A DNA stretch of 64,000 nucleotides from Pseudomonas ekonensis. GTDB taxonomy: Bacteria > Pseudomonadota > Gammaproteobacteria > Pseudomonadales > Pseudomonadaceae. The stretch covers positions 2,060,001 through 2,124,000 of the forward strand of contig NZ_JAHSTS010000001.1 in NCBI RefSeq assembly GCF_019145435.1. Reading direction: 5' to 3'. Positions 31,938 through 39,652 of this stretch are shown piece by piece. Under the pieces are notes generated by a model. That model worked only from the letters and a program-made list of their open reading frames with translations, did not search any database and had not been told where the DNA came from. The translations under genes were made by a program, and so were the position numbers. Every line of letters begins with the position of its first letter. Position 1 is the first letter of the stretch.

Positions 31938-32002
31938 GGCGCAGGCACGCAGGCGGGTTTCAGAGGAATAGACAGGCGCGGACACTGACGATAATCAGGC
32001 AT
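31934..32002 (-). CDS. 22-residue peptide ORF leading the operon
   Basis: ATG 32002 has AAGGA eight bases upstream, the best ribosome site at the head of this operon, while the dioxygenase start itself has none. The 22 codons encode a Pro/Cys-containing peptide (MPDYRQCPRLSIPLKPACVP then AP), and the stop TGA overlaps the dioxygenase ATG. It could be a translated leader that couples ribosomes into the dioxygenase, or a short scaffold or precursor peptide for the ligase and hydroxylase. Neither is shown. The reading frame is short enough that chance cannot be excluded. Confidence 0.45.
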   Translation of the reverse strand: MPDYRQCPRLSIPLKPACVPAP

Positions 32003-32295
32003 GCAAGAATTCCTTTCTTATGTAATACATATTCCTTATGTGGCTTCATGGTTCATTTCCTGTTTTGAATTATCAATTCTGTTTTTGTAAAGATATGTAA
32101 TTCTGCTGTTCGGACGCTCTAGTCCGAGGGAAAGCGGGGTGTAGGAAAAGTTTCTGTTTTGTGAACTTGTAGGAAATAACTTACGTTGAACTTTTCAAAT
32201 GAGAAAAGGTCGCGACCAATATATGAATAAATGAAGTCCATATAACGATAATGCACCAGACATTGACCCGCCTGCCGACCATGCGTAGCCTTGCG
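32003..32295. other. AT-rich divergent promoter region
   Basis: About 290 bases between the minus-strand operon and the plus-strand cobalamin riboswitch, clearly richer in A/T than its surroundings (for example at 32003-32100 and 32140-32250). It must hold the promoter of the amino-acid operon and that of cobW. An inverted repeat CGGAC-gctcta-GTCCG lies at 32113-32128. No operator is recognised with confidence. The base composition fits a recent insertion boundary or a promoter bound by nucleoid proteins. Confidence 0.6.
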
Positions 32296-32484
32296 CTTTC
32301 GAGGTTCTTCGGCGGCTGCCGAAGCTAAGAAGGGAACGCGGTCCAAGCCGCGGCTGCCCCCGCAACTGTGAACGGTGTTGTTCGCTGCCATGCCACTGCA
32401 AGCCTGCTTCAACAGGCCCGCGGGAAGGCGCAGCGGATGCCAGGCCCCGAGGCCGGCGCGCCGTCAGCCAGGAGACCTGCCTCG
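32296..32484 (+). promoter_or_regulatory. Cobalamin (AdoCbl) riboswitch for cobW-cobN
   Basis: The leader contains GGGAACGCGGTCC (32332-32344), the B12 box GGCTGCCCCCGCAACTGTGA (32352-32371), TGCCACTG (32391-32398), GGGAAGGCG (32422-32430) and CAGCCAGGAGACCTGCC (32465-32481), in the order and spacing of a cobalamin riboswitch. It precedes cobW by about 115 bases. B12 binding is expected to reduce expression of the cobW-cobN unit. Confidence 0.96.
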
Positions 32485-32597
32485 ACACAGATTCTCACTA
32501 CAACCGGGCGGGGTGATCCGGTGGCGAACGCTCCCGGCGCGCAAGTGCGTCGCCGGCTCTCGTCCCGCATGCCCGCCACCTCGCCAAAGGGCATCCG

Positions 32598-33665
32598 ATG
32601 AAAACACTGGCCAAACTCCCCGTCACCATCGTCACCGGCTTCCTCGGCTCGGGCAAGACCACCCTGCTGCGGCACATGCTCGACAACGCCCAGGGCCGCC
32701 GCATCGCGGTGATCGTCAACGAGTTCGGCGAACTGGGCATCGACGGCGAAATCCTCAAGCAGTGCACCATCGGCTGCACCGAAGAAGAGGCCACCGGCCG
32801 CGTCTACGAACTGGCCAACGGCTGCCTGTGCTGCACGGTGCAGGAAGAGTTCTTCCCGGTGATGCGCGAGCTGGTGGCCCGTCGCGGCGACCTCGACCAC
32901 ATCCTGATCGAAACCTCCGGCCTGGCGCTGCCCAAGCCGCTGGTGCAGGCCTTCCAGTGGCCGGAAATCCGCAACGCCTGCACCGTCGACGCGGTGATCA
33001 CCGTGGTCGACAGCCCGGCCGTGGCCGCCGGCACCTTCGCCGCGTTCCCGGACCAGGTCGACGCCCAGCGCAAGCTCGACCCGAACCTGGACCACGAATC
33101 GCCGCTGCACGAGCTGTTCGCCGACCAACTGGCCAGCGCCGACCTGGTCATCCTCAACAAGGCCGACCAGGCCAGCGCCGAAGACCTGGCCCGCGTGCGC
33201 CTGGAAGTCGCCGAAGAGCTGCCGCCGGCGGTCAAGATCGTCGAAGCCAGCAACGGCCGCCTGCCGCTGGACGTGCTGATCGGCCTGGGCGCCGGCTCCG
33301 AGGAGCACATCGACGGTCGCCACAGCCATCACGATCATCACCATGACGGCGATGACCACGACGACCACGATCACGACGCCTTCGATTCGATTTCCATCGA
33401 ACTGCCGCAAGCCGACGAAAGCCTGCTGCTCGATGCCCTGACCCAACTGGTGGTTCAGCACGGCATCCTGCGGGTCAAGGGCTTCGCGGCGATCCCGAAC
33501 AAGCCGATGCGTCTGCTGATCCAGGGCGTGGGCACCCGTTTCGACAAGCACTTCGACCGCCAGTGGGGCGCAGACGAGGCGCGCATCACCCGTCTGGTGC
33601 TGATCGGCCAGAAACTGGACGCCGCCCGGCTCGAAGCGCAACTGCGCGCCGCGCTCAGCGTGTAA
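32598..33665 (+). CDS. cobW: Cobalamin biosynthesis GTPase CobW
   Basis: A 355-residue G3E-family GTPase and metallochaperone. The P-loop GFLGSGKTT lies at residues 13-21, the metal-binding CLCC motif at about 75-78 (ELANGCLCCTV), the NKAD guanine motif near 190, and a His/Asp-rich linker (HSHHDHHHDGDDHDDHDHD) around 240-260. CobW is thought to deliver cobalt to the CobN-containing chelatase. ATG 32598 has AAAGG seven bases upstream. It is separated from cobN by three bases and controlled by the upstream riboswitch. Confidence 0.96.
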   Translation: MKTLAKLPVTIVTGFLGSGKTTLLRHMLDNAQGRRIAVIVNEFGELGIDGEILKQCTIGCTEEEATGRVYELANGCLCCTVQEEFFPVMRELVARRGDLDHILIETSGLALPKPLVQAFQWPEIRNACTVDAVITVVDSPAVAAGTFAAFPDQVDAQRKLDPNLDHESPLHELFADQLASADLVILNKADQASAEDLARVRLEVAEELPPAVKIVEASNGRLPLDVLIGLGAGSEEHIDGRHSHHDHHHDGDDHDDHDHDAFDSISIELPQADESLLLDALTQLVVQHGILRVKGFAAIPNKPMRLLIQGVGTRFDKHFDRQWGADEARITRLVLIGQKLDAARLEAQLRAALSV

Positions 33666-33668
33666 GCC

Positions 33669-36600
33669 ATGCACCTGCTCAGGACCCAGCCCGGCGGTTT
33701 CGTGTCGGATGACAACATTGCCGACCTTGGACAGACCCCCGCCGAGCTGGTGATCCTGTGCAGCGGCGATTCCAGCCTGGCGCTGCTCGCCGAAGCCGCA
33801 CAGCAGCTGCCGGACGACTATCCGAGCCTGCGCCTGGCCAACCCGATGCAGGTGCAGAACCATGCCTCGGTCGATCTGTACGTCGACGAAGTGCTGCGCC
33901 ACGCCAAAGTCATTCTGATTTCGCTGCACGGCGGCATCGCCTATTGGCGCTACGGCGTCGAGCGCCTGGTGGAACTGGCCGGGCGCGGGGTGCAGGTGAT
34001 CCTGGTGCCGGGCGACGACCGGCCCGACCCGGAGCTCAGCGGCCTGAGCACCGTCGGCGCGGAGGACCGCGACCGGCTCTGGCAATTCCTGCGCCAGGGC
34101 GGCCTGGGCAATGCGCTGGACTTCTTCCGTTGCCTGGCCAACCGCTGGCTGGATCGCCCCTACGCCTGGGGCGAGCCGCAGGCGCTGCCGCGCACGGCGA
34201 TCTATCACCCGCACAAAAGCACCGCCGCCCTGGGCGACTGGCAGGCCGATTGGCAAGCCGGCCGGCCGGTGGCGGCGGTGCTGTTTTACCGCTCGCATTT
34301 GCAGGCGGCCAACACCGCGTTCATCGATGTGTTCTGCCAGCGCTTGCAGGCGGCTGGGCTCAACCCGTTGCCCATCGCGGTGGCGAGCCTCAAGGAGCCC
34401 GGCTGCCTGACGGTGGTCGAGGACTGGCTGGACGAAACCGAAACCGGCGTGATCCTCAACACCACCGGGTTCGCCCAGTCGAGCCCGGAAGCGCCGCACC
34501 TGCGGCCGTTCCGCCGCGACATCCCGGTGATCCAGGCCATCTGCGCCCAGGACAACGAGCCCGGCTGGCGCGCCAGCGAGCAGGGCCTGGGCCCGCGGGA
34601 TCTGGCGATGCACATCGCCTTGCCTGAGCTGGACGGGCGGATCATCAGCCGGCCGATCAGCTTCAAGGATCTGGCCTGGCGCAGCGAGCGCAGCCAGTCG
34701 GACGTCGTCTGCTATCGGGCGCAACCGGAGCGCATGGATTTCGTCGCCGAACTGGCGCGGCGCTGGGCTGACCTGGCCCGTGTGCCGAACCGCGAAAAGC
34801 GCGTGGCCCTGATCCTGGCCAACTACCCGACCCGGGACGGGCGCATCGGCAACGGCGTCGGCCTGGATACCCCGGCGGCGGCCCTGAACATCCTCCGGGC
34901 GCTTCACCAGAGCGGCTATCCGTTGCCCGCCGAACTCCCGGCCAGCGGCACCGACTTGATCCGCCGGTTGCTCGGCGGCGGCGTTAGCAACGACCTGGAC
35001 ACCCTCGACCAGCGTCCTTGCGCGCAAAGCCTGGATATGGACGAATACCTGGCGATGTTCGACGCCTTGCCCGACGCCAACCGCGCAGCGGTGCTGGAGC
35101 GCTGGGGCACGCCGCAGCAAGACCCGATGTGCCGTGACAATCGCATGATGGTCGCGGGCCTGCGCTTTGGCCTGACCTTTGTCGGCATCCAGCCGGCGCG
35201 GGGCTATCAGGTGGATCCGAGCGCGGTGTACCACGACCCGGACCTGGTGCCGCCCCACGGCTATCTCGCGTTCTATTTCTGGCTGCGCCGCACCTACGGC
35301 GCCCACGCACTGATCCACGTCGGCAAGCACGGCAACCTCGAATGGCTGCCGGGCAAAGGCGTGGGACTGTCCGACCAGTGCTGGCCGGACGCATTGCTCG
35401 GGCCATTGCCGAACATCTATCCGTTCATCGTCAACGACCCGGGCGAGGGCGCCCAGGCCAAGCGCCGCACGCAGGCGGTGATCATCGACCACCTGATGCC
35501 GCCGCTGACCCGCGCCGAAACCTACGGCCCGCTGCGCAACCTGGAGTTGCTGGCGGACGAGTACTACGAAGCGCAACTGCTCGACCCGCGCCGCGCCCGC
35601 GAACTGCAGCGCGACATCCTGCAACTGGTGCGCGAGACGCAGATCGACCGCGAACTGCAACTGGACGCCGCGCTCGACAGCGATGCGGATGCGGCGGTGT
35701 GGCTGCCGCGTCTGGACACCTACCTGTGCGACCTGAAGGAATCGCAGATCCGCGACGGCCTGCACGTGTTCGGCGAGTCGCCCACCGGACCGCTGCGCAC
35801 CGATACGTTGCTGGCCTTGCTGCGCATCCCGCGGGGCGACGGCAAGGGCGCGCAGTCGAGCCTGCTGCGGGCGTTGGCCAAAGCGTTCGGGCTGGGTTTC
35901 GACCCGTTGGACTGCGCGCTGGCCGAGCCGTGGGCCGGGCCGCGTCCGGATGAACTGCAAGCGGTCAGCGACGAGGCTTGGCGCACCTGCGGCGACACCC
36001 GCGAACGCCTGGAGCTGTTCGCCGCCCAATTGATCGCCTCGACGACGCCGTCTCCCTGTGGGGGCGGGTTTGCCCGCGACAGCGGCGTACCGGTCGAACG
36101 CAATGTTGAAGGCTCAACCGATTCACCTCCAAAGGAACCTCGGTGGGCGCCGGTCAATGAGATCCTGACGAGTCTTCGCGAGGTCATCGCCCCGCGCCTG
36201 GACGCCTGCGGCCCTGCGGAGATGCGTGGCCTGCTCGATGCCCTGGACGGCCGCTTCGTGCCCGCCGGCCCCAGCGGCGCGCCGAGCCGCGGCCGCCTCG
36301 ATGTGCTGCCCACCGGGCGCAACTTCTATTCGGTGGACGTGCGCAACCTGCCGACCACCACCGCGTGGCGCATCGGCTTCCAGTCCGCCAGCCTGATCCT
36401 TGAACGGCATCTGCAGGACCACGGCGACCACCTGCGCCAGATCGGCCTGTCAGTGTGGGGCACGGCAACCATGCGCACCGGCGGCGACGACATCGCCCAG
36501 GCCATGGCGCTGATGGGCGTGCGCCCGGTGTGGGCCACCGGCAGCCAGCGGGTGGACGATTTCGAGATCCTGCCGCTGAGCCTGCTCGACCGGCCCCGGG

Positions 36601-37508
36601 TCGACGTGACGCTGCGGGTGTCCGGGTTCTTCCGCGATGCCTTCGCCAACCTGATCCGCCTGTTCGACGCCGCCGTGCAGGCGGTGGCCGAACTCGACGA
36701 ACCGGACGACCTCAACCCGCTGGCCGCCAAGGTGCGCGCCGAACGTGAAGCGCTGGTGCAGTCGGGGCTGGACGAAGAGGCCGCCCGGCGCCAGGCCGGC
36801 TGGCGGATCTTCGGCGCCAAGCCCGGCGCCTATGGCGCGGGCGTGCAGGGCGCCATCGATGCGCGGCTGTGGCAGACCCGCGAGGATCTGGCCGAGGTCT
36901 ACCTGAACTGGGGGGCCTACGCCTACGGCGGGTCCGACGAAGGCACCGCCGCCCGGGAGCGGTTCGCCCGGCGCCTGAGCCAGGTGCAGGCGGTGCTGCA
37001 CAACCAGGACAACCGCGAGCACGACCTGCTCGACTCCAACGACTACTACCAGTTCCAGGGCGGCATGCTCGCGGCGGTGGAGAGCCTGCGCGGCGAGGCA
37101 GCGGCCAGCTATCACGGCGATCACAGCCAGCCGGACCTGCCGAAGATCCGCACGCTCAAGGAGGAGCTCAACCGGGTGATCCGTTCCCGGGCGGCCAATC
37201 CGAAATGGATCGACGGGGTCAAGCGCCACGGCTATAAAGGCGCGTTCGAACTGGCGGCGACCGTGGACAACCTGTTCGCTTTCGATGCCACCACGCAGCT
37301 GATCGACGACCATCAGTACGCCTTGCTCGCCGACGCCTATCTGCTGGATCCTTCGACCCGCGAGTTCGTGCGTGAGCACAACCCCCATGCCCTGCGGGAC
37401 ATGACCGAGCGGATGCTGGAAGCGCAGCAGCGGGGGATGTGGCAGGATCCGGGCGCGTACCGCGAGGCGCTGGAGAACCTGTTGCTGGACATAGAAGAAG
37501 AGACCTGA
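33669..37508 (+). CDS. cobN: Cobaltochelatase subunit CobN
   Basis: A 1279-residue large subunit of the ATP-dependent aerobic cobaltochelatase, which inserts Co2+ into hydrogenobyrinate a,c-diamide. Characteristic segments are DNEPGWRASEQGLGPRDLAM, KRVALILANYPTRDGRIGNGVGLDTP, HVGKHGNLEWLPGKG, RTYGAHALIHVGKHGN and GGDDIAQAMALMGVRPVW; the C terminus DPGAYREALENLLLDIEEE is typical. Residues about 793-830 are an in-frame stretch derived from a REP-like repeat (36052-36086), which lengthens the protein in a linker. cobW precedes it by three bases. The other chelatase subunits may be the AAA+/VWA pair that follows. Confidence 0.96.
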   Translation: MHLLRTQPGGFVSDDNIADLGQTPAELVILCSGDSSLALLAEAAQQLPDDYPSLRLANPMQVQNHASVDLYVDEVLRHAKVILISLHGGIAYWRYGVERLVELAGRGVQVILVPGDDRPDPELSGLSTVGAEDRDRLWQFLRQGGLGNALDFFRCLANRWLDRPYAWGEPQALPRTAIYHPHKSTAALGDWQADWQAGRPVAAVLFYRSHLQAANTAFIDVFCQRLQAAGLNPLPIAVASLKEPGCLTVVEDWLDETETGVILNTTGFAQSSPEAPHLRPFRRDIPVIQAICAQDNEPGWRASEQGLGPRDLAMHIALPELDGRIISRPISFKDLAWRSERSQSDVVCYRAQPERMDFVAELARRWADLARVPNREKRVALILANYPTRDGRIGNGVGLDTPAAALNILRALHQSGYPLPAELPASGTDLIRRLLGGGVSNDLDTLDQRPCAQSLDMDEYLAMFDALPDANRAAVLERWGTPQQDPMCRDNRMMVAGLRFGLTFVGIQPARGYQVDPSAVYHDPDLVPPHGYLAFYFWLRRTYGAHALIHVGKHGNLEWLPGKGVGLSDQCWPDALLGPLPNIYPFIVNDPGEGAQAKRRTQAVIIDHLMPPLTRAETYGPLRNLELLADEYYEAQLLDPRRARELQRDILQLVRETQIDRELQLDAALDSDADAAVWLPRLDTYLCDLKESQIRDGLHVFGESPTGPLRTDTLLALLRIPRGDGKGAQSSLLRALAKAFGLGFDPLDCALAEPWAGPRPDELQAVSDEAWRTCGDTRERLELFAAQLIASTTPSPCGGGFARDSGVPVERNVEGSTDSPPKEPRWAPVNEILTSLREVIAPRLDACGPAEMRGLLDALDGRFVPAGPSGAPSRGRLDVLPTGRNFYSVDVRNLPTTTAWRIGFQSASLILERHLQDHGDHLRQIGLSVWGTATMRTGGDDIAQAMALMGVRPVWATGSQRVDDFEILPLSLLDRPRVDVTLRVSGFFRDAFANLIRLFDAAVQAVAELDEPDDLNPLAAKVRAEREALVQSGLDEEAARRQAGWRIFGAKPGAYGAGVQGAIDARLWQTREDLAEVYLNWGAYAYGGSDEGTAARERFARRLSQVQAVLHNQDNREHDLLDSNDYYQFQGGMLAAVESLRGEAAASYHGDHSQPDLPKIRTLKEELNRVIRSRAANPKWIDGVKRHGYKGAFELAATVDNLFAFDATTQLIDDHQYALLADAYLLDPSTREFVREHNPHALRDMTERMLEAQQRGMWQDPGAYREALENLLLDIEEET
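36052..36086 (+). repeat. REP-like element inside cobN coding sequence
   Basis: CCCTGTGGGGGCGGGTTTGC followed by CCGCGA is almost identical to the intergenic REP core seen elsewhere in the window (GTGGGAGCGGGCTTGCCCGCGA at 45738). It is read in frame as SPCGGGFARDSG and is followed by about 20 low-complexity residues before conserved CobN sequence resumes. Confidence 0.8.
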
Positions 37509-37518
37509 CCCATACCCC

Positions 37519-37608
37519 TGTAGGAGCGAGCCTGCTCGCGATAGCCTTCCCCAGTACCTCTTGGGATGCCTGCTCCACCGCGATCGCGAGCAGGCTCGCT
37601 CCTACAGT
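37519..37608. repeat. REPIN (paired inverted REP elements)
   Basis: TGTAGGAGCGAGCCTGCTCGCGAT (37519-37542) and its inverted partner ending CTCGCTCCTACAG (to 37607) flank a 40-base spacer, forming a long cruciform in the cobN to chlI-like gap. Typical Pseudomonas paired REP element; it may stabilise or terminate transcripts. Confidence 0.88.
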
Positions 37609-37641
37609 TGCCCCGGGCCCGACCTGATTGAGTACCGATAG

Positions 37642-38643
37642 ATGACCGACACCTTCCATTTCCCCCTGTCCGCCGTGGTCGGCGCCGATGACCTGAAACT
37701 GGCCCTGTGCCTGACCGCCATCGACCCGAAGATCGGCGGCGTGCTGATCGAAGGCCCGCGGGGCATGGCCAAATCCACCCTGGCCCGGGGGCTGGCGGAC
37801 CTGCTCAACGGCGGTCAGTTCGTCACCTTGCCGCTGGGCGCCACCGAAGAGCGGCTGGTGGGCACGCTGGACCTGGACGCCGCCCTGAGCGACGGCCGCG
37901 CGCAGTTTTCGCCGGGCGTGCTGGCCAAGGCCGACGGCGGCGTGCTGTATGTCGATGAAGTGAACCTGTTGCCCGACCATCTGGTGGACCTGCTGCTCGA
38001 CGTGGCCGCCAGCGGCACCAACCTGATCGAGCGCGACGGCATCTCCCACCGCCACTCGGCGAAGTTCGTCCTGATCGGCACCATGAACCCGGAAGAGGGC
38101 GAACTGCGGCCGCAACTGCTGGACCGCTTCGGCCTCAACGTCGCCTTGGGCGGCCACACGGCTCCGGCCGAGCGCGGGCAGATCATCCGTCGCCGGCTCG
38201 ACTTCGACAGCGACCCGGAAGGCTTCTGCGCGCACTGGGAAGGCGAGCAGCAAGCCCTGCGCGAGCGTTGCCGCAGCGCCCGCGACAGGCTTGCGGACAT
38301 TGCGCTGGACGATGACGCTTTGGCGCAGATCACCGAACGTTGCTTCGCCGCCGGCGTCGATGGCTTGCGGGCGGATCTGGTCTGGCTGCGGGCGGCACGG
38401 GCCCATGCGGCCTGGCGGGGCGCCGGCGCGATCGAAGGGCAGGACATCGACGCGGTGGCCGAATTCGCCTTGCGCCATCGCCGCCGCAAACACCCTTCGG
38501 CCCCTGCGCAGGCAGCGGCGCAGTCTGCGGCCAACAGCCAGGCCGACAGCCGCGAAGGGCAGGGCCAATGGGGCGAAATGCCCGCGCCGGCGCAAGCCAC
38601 CGGCACCCGCCGCGAAGTGCCGCACTGGCCAAAAAAGCCCTAG
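37642..38643 (+). CDS. ChlI/BchI-like AAA+ ATPase (chelatase-associated)
   Basis: A 333-residue MoxR/Mg-chelatase-type AAA+ ATPase. The P-loop reads EGPRGMAKSTLARGL, with Met-Ala in place of the usual Thr-Gly before the Lys, a form I associate with the cobN-linked homologues. Walker B is VLYVDEVNLLPDHLVD (near 105) and the sensor region is LIGTMNPEEGELRPQLLDRFGL. The C-terminal ~50 residues are a Ser/Ala/Gln/Pro-rich linker ending PHWPKKP. Together with the VWA protein it resembles a ChlI-ChlD pair and probably drives the CobN chelatase, replacing CobS/CobT. It starts 133 bases after cobN, beyond a REPIN. Confidence 0.9.
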   Translation: MTDTFHFPLSAVVGADDLKLALCLTAIDPKIGGVLIEGPRGMAKSTLARGLADLLNGGQFVTLPLGATEERLVGTLDLDAALSDGRAQFSPGVLAKADGGVLYVDEVNLLPDHLVDLLLDVAASGTNLIERDGISHRHSAKFVLIGTMNPEEGELRPQLLDRFGLNVALGGHTAPAERGQIIRRRLDFDSDPEGFCAHWEGEQQALRERCRSARDRLADIALDDDALAQITERCFAAGVDGLRADLVWLRAARAHAAWRGAGAIEGQDIDAVAEFALRHRRRKHPSAPAQAAAQSAANSQADSREGQGQWGEMPAPAQATGTRREVPHWPKKP

Positions 38644-39308
38644 GCATTCGCCCCCGGTCCGACGCGGGGGCGAATGCCAGACCCCGCGCCGGACGGCTGG
38701 ACAACGGCAGGCAAGGTCGGCGCCACGCCGCCCGCAGCGGTTCGGTGAACTGGCCGGGCACCTTGCTCAACGGCCGGCCCCGGTGCCGGGCGGACCTGTT
38801 GTTGCAGATGCGCACCCGCACGCCCCATGAACTGTGGCTGGTGATCGTCGATGCGTCCGGCTCGACCCGTCGCCATCAGGCCCTGAGCGATGCCAAAGGC
38901 CTGCTCGCCCAGGTGTTCGACGACGCCTACCGGCAGCGCGCGCGCCTGGCCTTGCTCACCGCCAGCGGCGCAGCGCCGACGTGGCAGGTGCAAGGGCTCA
39001 AGTCCGGTAGTGGCCTGCGGGCCTGGCTCGATGCCCTGGGGGCCGGGGGCGGCACGCCGCTGCTGGCGGCGCTCGCAGAGGCCGGGCAATGGCTGACGGC
39101 ACGGCGCAAGCGTTTCCCGGCGGAGCGGCAACGGCTGCTGGTGGTGACGGACGGGCGGCTGAAGGATCCGGGAGGGCTGTCGGCGCTGGCATGCCCGGGC
39201 TTGCTGATCGACATCGAACGCGGACCGATCCGCCTGGGCCGGGCCCGGCAACTGGCGACGGCGCTGGACGCCGAATACCGGCATATCGATGAGCTGCCCC
39301 TGAACTGA
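38568..39308 (+). CDS. VWA-domain protein (ChlD-like chelatase partner), start uncertain
   Basis: The C-terminal ~170 residues form a von Willebrand A domain with an intact-looking MIDAS motif DASGST (DxSxS) after ELWLVIV, then GAGGGTPLLAAL and LLVVTDGRLKD. Such proteins pair with the ChlI-like ATPase to activate CobN. The start is unclear: ATG 38568 lies inside the end of the ATPase gene (AAGGG eight bases upstream) and gives 246 residues, whereas GTG 38745 gives 187 residues starting at VNWPGTLL and would leave a 100-base gap. The Arg-rich stretch before VNWPGTL fits the usual basic N terminus of the family, favouring the longer form. A 13-bp inverted repeat lies at the junction. Confidence 0.75.
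   Translation: MGRNARAGASHRHPPRSAALAKKALGIRPRSDAGANARPRAGRLDNGRQGRRHAARSGSVNWPGTLLNGRPRCRADLLLQMRTRTPHELWLVIVDASGSTRRHQALSDAKGLLAQVFDDAYRQRARLALLTASGAAPTWQVQGLKSGSGLRAWLDALGAGGGTPLLAALAEAGQWLTARRKRFPAERQRLLVVTDGRLKDPGGLSALACPGLLIDIERGPIRLGRARQLATALDAEYRHIDELPLN
38643..38678 (+). other. Strong inverted repeat at the ATPase/VWA junction
   Basis: GGCATTCGCCCCC (38643-38655) and GGGGGCGAATGCC (38666-38678) form a perfect 13-bp stem with a 10-base loop, beginning on the last base of the ATPase stop codon. It has no T run. It could slow transcription or hide the downstream ribosome site. Confidence 0.6.
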
Positions 39309-39600
39309 CTCACCGCCATCGTTGGCAAGTCGAATCGTCGCACCGCAGCTCCCACAGGGTTTGTGGTGTATCTGGATCTTGGGGACACCCGCGATACTTG
39401 TGGGAGCTGGCTTGCCAGCGATGAGGCCGGCACTGCCGACATCCCTGTTGCCTGATCCACCGCCATCGCCAGCAGGCTGGCTCCTACAAGGGATCCCGGC
39501 TGTCCGCAGCATCCCTGCACACCACAAAACCTGTAGGAGCTTGCCTGCAAGCGATGAGGCCGGCACAGTCAGCATCGCTTTCGCCTGATCCACCGCGTCA
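39309..39600. repeat. REP element cluster
   Basis: The 344-base gap between the VWA gene and the PLD gene is nearly filled with REP units: GGCAAGTCGAATCGTCGCAC plus CGCAGCTCCCACAG at 39324-39356, TGTGGGAGCTGGCTTGCCAG CGATGAGG at about 39399-39426, CGCCATCGCCAGCAGGCTGG CTCCTAC at about 39462-39488, and TGTAGGAGCTTGCCTGCAAG CGATGAGG at about 39531-39558. They alternate in orientation. No coding sequence is seen here. Confidence 0.85.
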
Positions 39601-39652
39601 AACCCACCGCGCTGCTCTATGCTCCACCCCAGCCCATCACAAGGAGTGAACC

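Noticed and set aside
31938..31985. GTG 31985 as the dioxygenase start
   Set aside because: There is no ribosome site before it, whereas ATG 31937 is coupled to the upstream peptide by ATGA. It is not fully excluded, as it would add 16 residues.
32409..36029. A 1206-codon minus-strand open frame opposite cobW and cobN
   Set aside because: It is a shadow of well-supported cobW and cobN, with a Gln/Val/Arg-rich composition and no recognisable motif.
39309..39600. A possible CRISPR array from repeated short units
   Set aside because: The units are palindromic REP elements of alternating orientation with unequal spacing, and no cas genes are present.
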